A stretch of DNA of 64,000 bases, taken from positions 1-64,000 of the forward strand of contig JABCZC010000024.1 of NCBI GenBank assembly GCA_013289875.1. Direction: 5' to 3'. The translations under genes were made by a program, and so were the position numbers. Below the pieces are notes generated by a model, which made no database searches, was not told where the DNA came from, and worked only from the letters and a program-made list of their open reading frames with translations. Of this stretch, positions 36,801 through 44,866 are shown in pieces. The stretch's first letter is position 1. Each line of letters opens with the position of its first letter. This DNA comes from Acidobacteriota bacterium. GTDB lineage: Bacteria; Acidobacteriota; Terriglobia; Terriglobales; Acidobacteriaceae.

Positions 36801-39157
36801 TAGCGCCCGGTGTATTCCGCGTGCTTCGCCTCCGGCAGGGTGCGCCCGAACTCCGTGTCAAGCTTGTTGGGATTGACCAGTTCGGTCGCGGAGAAGAGAG
36901 CGCGCGCGGCACGATCGCGCTGGTCGGCCTGTGCGTTCTGGACCGGCTCAACGATGTCGGACATGCCGATGGAGTGAATTTCATAGCGCGGCTTCATGGC
37001 CTCCTCTTCGAGATAGAAGAAGACCTTGGCGAATCCGGGCTGCTTTTCCGCCAGCGCGAAGACGGCCTCGTCGACTACCTGGAGGCCAAGCGCGGCGCGC
37101 ACCCCTTCGCCGTGCGAGTTGGTGACGCGAAAACGAATGCGCGCCTCGCCCCCGGGTTTGTAGGCAGCGGCATCCGCGGTTGTTTCGATGCGAAGTTCGT
37201 CGGCCGGCTGGACGAAGACGAGGCGATGGTCGGCGAGGGGCGCGGCGTCGCGCCCGAAGAGGTAGGCATTGAAGTCCAGGGTTCCCGCCATTTCGGACGT
37301 CGCGGTCAGAGCGAGGTCGGCTTCGCCGTTTACGATATCGAGGTCGCGGGTAAGCATGGTCTGGCCTTCCTTGACAATGTCCACGTAGGCAGTGCCCCGT
37401 TGCCGGGTGGAGAAGACCTTGAGTTGAATGCGGTCTCCGGCGCGGTAGACCGCGCGTTCGGTGCGCAGAAGAATCTGGTCGGCACCGTCACGAGGCTGGA
37501 GATCGATGCTGGTGGAGGCGCGGTTGCTTTGCTTGTCGGCGGCGTCGATCTTCAGCGTTTCAGGGCCGCTGCCGTCCCTGCCAGCCTTGATGCGGATGAC
37601 GGCGACGCCTCCGTTATCGGTGACCACATGCTGGTCCCGGTTGCCGACGGCCTGGATGTTGAGGTCCGCGGCGGCGGGAGTTCCATCTGGATATGACGTG
37701 AGGATGAAGACCTGATTTTCGAGATTGGGGATCAGGGTTCCACCCTCGGGAATGGCGGTAATGAGCAGAGGCGATTCGCTCACGGTGATGGGTTCGCCGC
37801 GGGTTTCAGAGTGGGCAGCGGAGTCTTTCACCGTGGCTTCGATGAGCACACGGGCTGCGCCCTGGCTCAGAGGGCGTCCGGCAAAGTACGTGGGCAGCTT
37901 CAGATCGAAGTGATATGCGCCGTCCTTATCTGTTTTGCCCTTCTCCGCGCCAACGTCGAAGACTGAGACATCCATGCTTGACGCCTTGAGAGTGATCTCG
38001 GCGTCATCGACCGGCTTGCCAAAGAAATAGTTGGCGCGCACGGTTCCGGTGACGTGGTCTCCAGGACGGTAGCCGCGCTTCATTTCGTTGCCCTTGCCGG
38101 TGAAGTCGATGGCCACTTTGAATTTCGAAAGGACATAACGCTCGACGTTCACCGCGACCTCGGCGGTGTTCGTGGGATTCTCTGATTCGCCGATCAGGGC
38201 ACGCAGATGGTAGGCGCCGAGGTTCACTTCGTCGGCAAGCTCGAATTCAGCGGAGGCAATTCCGAACTTGTCAGTCTGCGTGGCTTTCTTGAAGACCTTG
38301 TTGCCGCGAGAGTCCTCAACTTCAAACGTGAGCCTGCGGCTGGCGGCGGCATTGTGGTCGGAGCGGTCGAGAGCCAGCGCGCGAACGTGAATCGTCTGCC
38401 CCGGCTGATAGATCGGCTTCTCGGTGGTGAGCAGGATGGAAAGCTTGTCTTCGACCTGGACCGCTTGCGTGTACTCGCTGGAACCAAGGGGCGTCTCGAC
38501 CAGGTAGCGGAGCTGACAGTTGCCGAGAACATTGGTGGGAAAGCGAAACTGCGCGTCCGTCGTCCCGCGATGATTGAGGCGTCCGGTGAAGAGCGGGCGC
38601 GCGGGCTTGTCGGGGATCAGCAACTCGATCCGTACTGAGCCGTTCCCGGCAATGACGTTGTTATCTGCGTCGGTGACGATGACACGAACGGCAGCCTGAG
38701 CGCCGGCAAGGTATGACTTCTGACCGAGAATATGCACCACCGGGCGGCGCAGAATCTCCGAGATGGATTTGATTTCCTCGAAGGCCGGGCTGGTGTCTCC
38801 GCTGTACTCGAAGCGATAGCGGATCCGGTCCCAGACGAGGTCATCGAAGGATACGGGTTTCTCAAGCGTGACGTCGTGGCGCCAGCTTCCACCACCTTTG
38901 GCAATGTCGACGTTTTGTTCCGCGCGCCCCAGGATTTGATCTTCGGGATCGAGTATCTCAATTACCAAGCGTCCTGAGCCGGCGCGAGCAGCATGATATG
39001 GGATCGACACAGAAAGGGCACCGTGCGACCAGGTGACGGTGAGAGATTTGCCATTGGCGTCTCTAAAGGAATAAATGGCGGGGACGATAACCAGCAGTGC
39101 AGCAAAACAGACGAGGGGAAGGCGGAAGGAATTCCAATATTTCTGCGCTTCTTTCAC
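33839..39157 (-). CDS. alpha-2-macroglobulin family protein with inserted CarboxypepD_reg-like domain
   Basis: A 1772-residue protein from a GTG with AAGGAG seven bases upstream. An N-terminal hydrophobic segment (LPLVCFAALLVIVPAIYSF) anchors or exports it. Macroglobulin beta domains follow (YQPGQTIHVRALALDRSDHN; YRAGDRIQLKVFSTRQRGTA). Around residues 900-990 there is an inserted carboxypeptidase-regulatory-like domain (ISGTVKDQSGAIIPGASIHL), then a Gly/Ala/Met-rich linker, then the A2M core with SWFPEALYINPEIITDGNGV. The thioester motif is GCFEQ with Cys1289, keeping the CxEQ residues. An alpha-alpha toroid and C-terminal receptor-like domain complete it. Family members trap proteases in the periplasm; a bacterial C1c partner is not adjacent. 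Confidence 0.92.
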   Translation of the reverse strand: MKEAQKYWNSFRLPLVCFAALLVIVPAIYSFRDANGKSLTVTWSHGALSVSIPYHAARAGSGRLVIEILDPEDQILGRAEQNVDIAKGGGSWRHDVTLEKPVSFDDLVWDRIRYRFEYSGDTSPAFEEIKSISEILRRPVVHILGQKSYLAGAQAAVRVIVTDADNNVIAGNGSVRIELLIPDKPARPLFTGRLNHRGTTDAQFRFPTNVLGNCQLRYLVETPLGSSEYTQAVQVEDKLSILLTTEKPIYQPGQTIHVRALALDRSDHNAAASRRLTFEVEDSRGNKVFKKATQTDKFGIASAEFELADEVNLGAYHLRALIGESENPTNTAEVAVNVERYVLSKFKVAIDFTGKGNEMKRGYRPGDHVTGTVRANYFFGKPVDDAEITLKASSMDVSVFDVGAEKGKTDKDGAYHFDLKLPTYFAGRPLSQGAARVLIEATVKDSAAHSETRGEPITVSESPLLITAIPEGGTLIPNLENQVFILTSYPDGTPAAADLNIQAVGNRDQHVVTDNGGVAVIRIKAGRDGSGPETLKIDAADKQSNRASTSIDLQPRDGADQILLRTERAVYRAGDRIQLKVFSTRQRGTAYVDIVKEGQTMLTRDLDIVNGEADLALTATSEMAGTLDFNAYLFGRDAAPLADHRLVFVQPADELRIETTADAAAYKPGGEARIRFRVTNSHGEGVRAALGLQVVDEAVFALAEKQPGFAKVFFYLEEEAMKPRYEIHSIGMSDIVEPVQNAQADQRDRAARALFSATELVNPNKLDTEFGRTLPEAKHAEYTGRYQAAYTAQVRRLATQLSRAYEQNPQHFDLVRTFSHISNGSTPRDAWGTELRVQPAPWNRGKTRYYFVQSAGADQQFDTSDDLAVYVEVTSGTIARYSGTGAGTIDLQTEHDRGPFNGHAEISGTVKDQSGAIIPGASIHLRQVANGKVLSAVANAAGQFDLAALPPGTCEVEITSPGFEKATRQFTLQPRDRAILSVTLNVGAATQTVNVAGDVVIATGAADGVMGGILGGIGGAAHGAMALNGRGVAKFAMAAPAPMASLMVTDTMAGPTGDAAPAAPHVRSWFPEALYINPEIITDGNGVASITIPMADSITTWRMAMLASTEHGALGTGTSSLKVFQDFFVDLDLPITLSQGDRVSIPVAVYNYSSARGDVSLKLEPDDWFSLVNDTLDKSLSVDSNRVGGSQFTLEAKRIGKSKLTLSAGMKGTARADIVIREIEVVPNGREQNTVFNGRLEAAHDLQHNINFPENSIPDASKIYVRLYPGPLSQVIEGMDSLLRMPYGCFEQTSSVTYPNVLALDYMKRTKKLTPEVHAKAEGFIAQGYQRLLTFEVPGGGFSWFGQAPANKILTAYGLMEFSDMSRVYEVDPRLIERTQQWLAAQQQPDGSWKPDTSFINEGATNRFNSDVLRITAYIAWALENTGYRGPAVDNAQHFIESHLNAKADAYTLAVVANFAVDHQKDSALTRQAMQFLLDARTEKDEQAWWTAEETSVYATGPSAAVETTALAVQALLKWGQASGTARKALTYVTSKKDAGGTWGTTQATIISLRALLLASEIGSADVRGTVEVTLNGKPVEKLVLTPENNDLFHQFVLKDIEPKTNSVQLHFEGTGGLAYQVVGDYFIPWDEKSPAKEALSIDVTYDRTTLAQNDIATATATIRNNLDKSAKMVMVDLGIPPGFDLLSEDLQTYQEKTAGSATGRLEKFSLTATQAILYFNSFAPEETVTLHFRLRAKYPIRAHTFQSRVYEYYDPAVSATAKPIQLEVRAR

Positions 39158-39459
39158 AATGCATCTCCTTGTGCACGGCCGAGTCTGCCGGGCGGCAGCG
39201 TTGTCACATCTGACCGAAGAACGACTCGTCTTGCGGATCTTGCACGGAAAATTGCGGAGGGTCGCTCTCTTGCTGGGTAGACACCGGAGCGACGTGGATT
39301 AGGTCGCCGGATCGGGCATGGATGACTTGACAGGGCCTACTGCGGAGGCCTAGAGTGGGCTGGTTTGAGTAAGCGTTTACTCAGGCGGTCCGCCGTGCAT
39401 GCCACTCGATCGCAAAGGCATTCACCGGGCGCCATCGAACAAGCTTCAGGAGAGCCGTA
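39158..39459. other. divergent regulatory region between macroglobulin and TonB receptor genes
   Basis: 302 bases with no gene. The right half holds a LacI-type palindrome (reported separately) in front of the TonB-dependent receptor. Confidence 0.6.
39366..39383 (+). promoter_or_regulatory. LacI-family-type operator
   Basis: TGAGTAAGCGTTTACTCA is an 18-base palindrome with one mismatched pair and the central CG flanked by A/T halves typical of LacI/GalR/CcpA-family sites. It lies 77 bases before the receptor start and so probably controls the glycan-uptake genes. No LacI gene occurs in the window. Confidence 0.65.
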
Positions 39460-42400
39460 ATGACGCGAATCAGTGTGAAATCCTGGGGGCTTTGTGCACT
39501 TCTGTGCGCAGCTCTCGTCCTAATGCCAAGGTTGGACGCTCAGTCCACGACCGGTTCGATCACCGGACAGGTGACAGATCAAACCGACGCTGTGATCCCG
39601 AACGTGGCGATCAAAGCGACCGAGATAAACAAGGGGATTTCGTTCACCGGGAAGACCAACGCCGCCGGCGAATATCAGGTGCTTAACGTCACGCCGGGCA
39701 CGTACACAGTGACCGCCTCGGCTCCCAGCTTTGCAACGGCCCAGGCCCACAATGCAACGATCAACATCGACCAGAAGCTGCTGCTGAACTTCAAGCTGAA
39801 AGCGGGCGCGGCAGACACCACCATCGTGGTTACGGAAGCGCCGACCATGCTGCAGACGCAGAGCTCCGAGACGGGGGTCGTGATCGGAGGCCGCGATATT
39901 ACCGAACTGCCTCTACTATCCCGCAACTTCTACGCCTTGCCGCTCCTGGTGCCCGGAACTGTCACGGTCGGCGGCAGCATTAACTCCTTCGCGGTTTCTT
40001 CGAATGGTAATCGGGAGTATGGAAACTCCATAGCGATCGATGGCGTCGAATCCACGACCAATCGTACGCAGGACATTACCGTGGTGCCCAGCGTGGATTC
40101 GGTGCAGGAGTTCAAGGTCGCAACCTCAGCCTATAATGCCGAGTTCGGCAGCTCCGCCGGCGCAGTCGTATCGATCGATACCAAGGCAGGCACCAATCAA
40201 TATCACGGTGACGCGTACGAGTTTTACCGGCCAGACTTCACGGCCGCGCGGCCATACGGTTTTGGAGCGACGGAGCCGGCGTCGGTTTTGACGCAGAATA
40301 ACTTCGGCGGGACATTGGGCGGACCCGTGATCCACAACAAAGCTTTCTTCTTTGCTTCCTACGAGCGAACCCAGCAGAACAATGCCTATACCTATCTGGA
40401 TGGCACTCCGCCGCTCAATCAGATCAGCTTCCTTCCCGACGGCTCAGTAGATTTGTCGCAGATGGTCGATCCCTTCGCAGGCCTCTACGGTGCTCCAGCC
40501 GGTCTGAAGGTTAAACACTTCGATCCAAATGTCTTATATGCCTGCTACGGAGGATGCTCCCAAGAGTTTCCTGGAGACATCATTCCAGCAAACCGGGTCA
40601 GTCAGGCCGGCAAGAACACGCTCCTGGATTTCTTTCCCAAGCCAAATCTGCCCGGTACCGACAATGGCTGGTTCAACAACTATTTTGTCGACTCGCCGGT
40701 CACCTACAACCAGAATCAGGTAGATGCCCGTTACGACCAGAACATATCAGACAAAGATCGCTTCTATCTCACCTATCACTACTACACCCAGTACCAGCTG
40801 GTGACTGATCCCTACCATGGCGCGACTGTTGTTCCGGGCGCAGGCGACGCGGACCAGGCAAACAGGGAAAACGTGACAGGCCAGACGATTTCCGCGACTT
40901 ACACCCACGTCTTCAGCGCTGCCAATCTGAATGAATTCAGATTTGGCTATTCCTACTACAATGAAAACCTATACAGCCTGCTGAATGGAACCGATTATTC
41001 CACCAAATATGGTGTGGGGAATATTGCACTGCCGGGTTACCCGGCTACTATTGGCTATCCCTATATATTCATGGGCACTGGCTATCTAACAGGCGGTTCC
41101 ACCTACAAGCCCTACCATGTAACCGACAACAACTTTTACATCGCCGACAACTTCACCTGGAGTTCGATTCAGCGGCACGAATTCAAGTTCGGCGAAGAGT
41201 TGCGGCTTCTCAGGTCTCATCCCGTGTTTTCGCTCTTTCCAACCGGCTTTGAGTATTACGGCAGCTACGGTTTTTCGCAGACCGGCGACCAGACATACAA
41301 CTACTACGTCCCCGGTGCAGCATTTTATAACGGCGGTTCGGATATCGGTGATCTGCTCCTCGGCCTCCCCTATGATGTGGATATCGGTCTCCAGTTGACG
41401 CAACCCCACACCAAGAGCTGGTATCTGGGCCTCTACGCCCAGGACACGTTCAAAGTGTCGCCGCGGCTAACGCTCAATTATGGGTTGCGCTGGGAGTATT
41501 ACGCGCCGTATGTGGAGGGTAATAACTACGAGTCTAACTTCGATCTTGCCAGCGGCGATATCCTGGTGGCTGGCCGAGGCGGCAACTCGCGATCCCTCAT
41601 GGTGGGGCGGGCAAATGATTTCGCGCCGCGGGTTGGCTTCAGTTTCATGCTCAACCCCAAGACCGTTTTCCGGGGTGGATACGGCTTATTCTACTCACCC
41701 GAAAACGATGGACGCGAAGACTTCTTGACGCAGAATACCCCCTTTGCGGAGCAGGCTGTATATACGAATTACTGGTACGATGGACCACCCTATGAGTATG
41801 TTCTCGACACGGGGGTGCCCCGCAACACGACTATCAACATCCCCCCCAGCGGACGAATTATTCCTGCGACACTGACCAACGGCAATCTGGAAACGACCTA
41901 CTCGCTCGATCCGCATCTCAAGACCGGCGTGACGCAGTTATTCAATGTGGCCGTGCAGAGGGCGATCACCAATAACCTTTCACTCGACGTAGCCTACGTC
42001 GGTACACTGGGTCACAATCTTTCCTACCAGATAGGGAACATCAACGCGAACCCGTACGACGGCACCAACAGTTACAACAATCGGATTACCCCGTATCTGG
42101 GCAAGATCCAGTATCTCAGCGACTATGGCAGCGTCAGCTACAACGCGATGCAGGTGAAATTCCAGAAGCGTGAATCGCGCAACCTGAGTTTCCTGCTTTC
42201 CTACACCTACAGCCACGATATTGATAACGGCCCGGCTCCGTTCAATCTCGGTCATACCAACAACAACGAGCCCCAGGACCCCTATAATCTGCACGCCGAA
42301 TGGGCGTCCTCTGACAACGACGTACGCCAGAACTTTGTCTTTAGCGGGCTTTGGGCGCTTCCCTTCGGACGGGGTCAGAAGTTTGGCTCTGACTGGGGTC

Positions 42401-42894
42401 GCGTAACGAACAGCATTCTGGGCGGATGGCAGCTGAATAGCATCTACAACATGCGAACGGGAACACCGGTTAATGTTGTGCGCGGAAATAACCCATCGTC
42501 GGTCCTGCCCGGACTGCGGCCCGATCTTGTCGGGAATCCGGTCATTCCCAGGACGCAGCGCACGTTATTGCACTACTTCAACACCGCAGCCTTCACCAGT
42601 GAGCCCTTCAACTGCTCGACCCCAACTTCTGTAACTTGCAACGCGCCGGGCGATGCGGGCAGAAACATTCTTTACGGTCCGGGATATATCAATCTGGACG
42701 CGTCGCTGTTCAAGACGTTCCAGTTTACGGAGCGGTATTCGCTGCAGCTTCGTCTCGAGTTATTCAATACGTTGAATACGCCCCACTTCAGCAATCCGAA
42801 CGGAGATGAAGGCGACGAGGGAAATTTTGGCGAAATCACCCAGACGTTCGGGAATCAACGAATCGCCCAGATCGCGGCCAAGTTCTTCTTCTAG
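39460..42894 (+). CDS. Oar-like TonB-dependent receptor
   Basis: A 1144-residue outer-membrane protein; AGGAG lies seven bases before the ATG. After the signal peptide (ending LMPRLDAQ) comes a carboxypeptidase-regulatory-like domain (GSITGQVTDQTDAVIPNVAI, residues about 31-110). A plug domain follows (ITELPLLSRNFYALPLLVPG; DGVESTTNRTQDITVVPSVD) and then a long beta-barrel region ending in Phe (AAKFFF), as outer-membrane proteins do. Such receptors import oligosaccharides or other large ligands using TonB energy. Its place behind a LacI-type palindrome and before secreted carbohydrate-active proteins suggests glycan uptake. Confidence 0.93.
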   Translation: MTRISVKSWGLCALLCAALVLMPRLDAQSTTGSITGQVTDQTDAVIPNVAIKATEINKGISFTGKTNAAGEYQVLNVTPGTYTVTASAPSFATAQAHNATINIDQKLLLNFKLKAGAADTTIVVTEAPTMLQTQSSETGVVIGGRDITELPLLSRNFYALPLLVPGTVTVGGSINSFAVSSNGNREYGNSIAIDGVESTTNRTQDITVVPSVDSVQEFKVATSAYNAEFGSSAGAVVSIDTKAGTNQYHGDAYEFYRPDFTAARPYGFGATEPASVLTQNNFGGTLGGPVIHNKAFFFASYERTQQNNAYTYLDGTPPLNQISFLPDGSVDLSQMVDPFAGLYGAPAGLKVKHFDPNVLYACYGGCSQEFPGDIIPANRVSQAGKNTLLDFFPKPNLPGTDNGWFNNYFVDSPVTYNQNQVDARYDQNISDKDRFYLTYHYYTQYQLVTDPYHGATVVPGAGDADQANRENVTGQTISATYTHVFSAANLNEFRFGYSYYNENLYSLLNGTDYSTKYGVGNIALPGYPATIGYPYIFMGTGYLTGGSTYKPYHVTDNNFYIADNFTWSSIQRHEFKFGEELRLLRSHPVFSLFPTGFEYYGSYGFSQTGDQTYNYYVPGAAFYNGGSDIGDLLLGLPYDVDIGLQLTQPHTKSWYLGLYAQDTFKVSPRLTLNYGLRWEYYAPYVEGNNYESNFDLASGDILVAGRGGNSRSLMVGRANDFAPRVGFSFMLNPKTVFRGGYGLFYSPENDGREDFLTQNTPFAEQAVYTNYWYDGPPYEYVLDTGVPRNTTINIPPSGRIIPATLTNGNLETTYSLDPHLKTGVTQLFNVAVQRAITNNLSLDVAYVGTLGHNLSYQIGNINANPYDGTNSYNNRITPYLGKIQYLSDYGSVSYNAMQVKFQKRESRNLSFLLSYTYSHDIDNGPAPFNLGHTNNNEPQDPYNLHAEWASSDNDVRQNFVFSGLWALPFGRGQKFGSDWGRVTNSILGGWQLNSIYNMRTGTPVNVVRGNNPSSVLPGLRPDLVGNPVIPRTQRTLLHYFNTAAFTSEPFNCSTPTSVTCNAPGDAGRNILYGPGYINLDASLFKTFQFTERYSLQLRLELFNTLNTPHFSNPNGDEGDEGNFGEITQTFGNQRIAQIAAKFFF

Positions 42895-42970
42895 CCTGTT
42901 CACATATCTGCGGCCAATGCACTCTGTTGGCCGCAGAATCTCTTTTCGCTCCAACTGCGACTTTCTATTC

Positions 42971-44866
42971 ATGTCCTTGCACAGACCAATTCTTATATTT
43001 GTCTTGCTCACCGCGGCTTCGGCGTGCGTGGCGGAGACTCCGAGTGTCCGATCGTTCTACCTCGATTGCAGCGCGCAGCAGGCGGGTAGCGGCGACTCTT
43101 CCCAATCTCCGTGGAACAAACTGGAACAGCTTGAGGCGCAAACCTATCTTCCCGGCGACAGGATTTACATCCGGCGAGGCACGGAGTGTCAGGGAGAGCT
43201 ATCTCCGAATGGATCAGGCACGGAGGGTGCGGCCATCCGCCTCACTGCGTACGGCGAAGGCGTGCGGCCCAGGATCATCGCTCCGGCGAAAAGCCGGGAA
43301 GCGTTCCGGCTCTTCAATCAGCAATATTGGGATATTGATTCGCTCGACTTCTCGGGCGGCACCATGTTTGGCGTCTTCATCAGCGGAGACAAGGGCGTGC
43401 TGCACCACATTCACCTCGCAAACCTCGCCGTCCATGACGTGATGGGCGGCGCGATGAAAAACAAGGACAACGGGCTGGTGGTGATTACTCCGGGTAGCGT
43501 CGATCAGCACTTCGATGATGTGTCCGTCGATGGCGTCACCGCCTGGAACACGAACCAGTGGATGGGAATCATGGTCGGCGGCGGAAATTTTGGATTCCCA
43601 CCGGAGTCCACCTGGAGCACGAACGTCAGCATTCGCAACTCAACGATTCACGATGTTCAGGGGGACGGCATCGTTCTGTTTCGCGAGCACAGCTCGAAGA
43701 TTGAGACCAGTGTCGCGTGGAATACCGGCATGCAGGAGACGGAGTCGGTCGGCACTCCGAACGCCATCTGGACATGGATGTGCCACGACTGCTCAGTCGA
43801 GCAGACGGAGGCGTTTTTGACCGATAGTCCGGGTGTGGACGGCGGCGCGTACGACATTGACTACGGCAACACCAACAATGCCGTGCTCAATAACTACGGG
43901 CACGATACCCAGGGCTACTGTGTTGCTGTCTTCGGCGCCGGGTTTGTCACGCGCCAGAGCACGGTGCGCGGCAACCTGTGCGTGAACAATGCGCGCAGCC
44001 CGCGCATGGCGAAATATCAAGGCGCAATTTTTGTGTACACGTGGAACGACGGATCGATCGACGGCGCCACCATCGAGGACAACACGGTTTACTGGAATCC
44101 GAATGAAAGGGTTCCTGCGCTGATCAACAATGGGAGGATCGCGCAGGGGTCAGCGGTCTTTCGCAACAACACGATTTATTCGACGTCGCCCTGGCTGGCC
44201 GACAGCAATGAGGCGCTGAGATTCGAGCACAACCGGTATACCTATTTTGGCGCGGGTCAACCTGAGTGGCGTTGGGATGCGAAGAGCTTCCACACGCTGG
44301 CGCAAATGCAATCAGGCGCGCAACAGGAGAACGGCAGCAGCTTCGACCAGTTGTCTCTTCAGGAATGGGCGAGTGTTCTGCCGCGAACCTCGACCAAAGT
44401 CAGTAGCGACTCGATCTTTGAGCAGAAATTCATCGACCATGCAGGCCATCCGTTTTCTGTCACGCATGAGGATTCGCGATGGCGTCTCTACTCGCTGGTT
44501 CCCTTGTCTTTCGACGATCACGGACTGATCAGCGACGACGCGCTGCGGCAGATCGTCTTCCTGAAGAGCCTCGATCAGCAGTATCGGGCGCGCGGTTTGC
44601 AGGTTATGCCGCTTCTGGCCGTTGACGCGCATTTGGTGGGCACGGCAATGCTGAACAACGCGATTACGGATCTCGATCTTGCCGGCATACCTGTGGCTTA
44701 TACGGCCCCGGGAAACGGAACGGCGGAGCACAGTATCCTTGTATCGCCGCAAGGCGAAATTGTTCAGCAATGGAAGGGCTTTGCCGGTCCGACGGCGCTT
44801 GGCCTGGCAGCCCGCGCATGGCTGGGGGAGCCGGCGTTTTCACAGATGGGAGTAAGTGCCAAATGA
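42971..44866 (+). CDS. secreted right-handed beta-helix protein with thioredoxin-like C-terminal region
   Basis: A 631-residue exported protein; the ATG at 42971 gives a signal peptide (MSLHRPILIFVLLTAASACV), whereas earlier in-frame starts run into the receptor gene or add a basic leader. Residues about 25-430 carry beta-helix repeats (SIRNSTIHDVQGDGIVLFRE; YGHDTQGYCVAVFGAGFVTR), as in polysaccharide lyases and related enzymes. The last ~130 residues (RWRLYSLVPLSFDDHGL to SILVSPQGEIVQQWKGFAGP) resemble a TlpA/peroxiredoxin fold but contain no CxxC or peroxidatic Cys. It overlaps the next gene by ATGA. Substrate unknown; a pectin- or hemicellulose-related role is inferred from context. Confidence 0.8.
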   Translation: MSLHRPILIFVLLTAASACVAETPSVRSFYLDCSAQQAGSGDSSQSPWNKLEQLEAQTYLPGDRIYIRRGTECQGELSPNGSGTEGAAIRLTAYGEGVRPRIIAPAKSREAFRLFNQQYWDIDSLDFSGGTMFGVFISGDKGVLHHIHLANLAVHDVMGGAMKNKDNGLVVITPGSVDQHFDDVSVDGVTAWNTNQWMGIMVGGGNFGFPPESTWSTNVSIRNSTIHDVQGDGIVLFREHSSKIETSVAWNTGMQETESVGTPNAIWTWMCHDCSVEQTEAFLTDSPGVDGGAYDIDYGNTNNAVLNNYGHDTQGYCVAVFGAGFVTRQSTVRGNLCVNNARSPRMAKYQGAIFVYTWNDGSIDGATIEDNTVYWNPNERVPALINNGRIAQGSAVFRNNTIYSTSPWLADSNEALRFEHNRYTYFGAGQPEWRWDAKSFHTLAQMQSGAQQENGSSFDQLSLQEWASVLPRTSTKVSSDSIFEQKFIDHAGHPFSVTHEDSRWRLYSLVPLSFDDHGLISDDALRQIVFLKSLDQQYRARGLQVMPLLAVDAHLVGTAMLNNAITDLDLAGIPVAYTAPGNGTAEHSILVSPQGEIVQQWKGFAGPTALGLAARAWLGEPAFSQMGVSAK

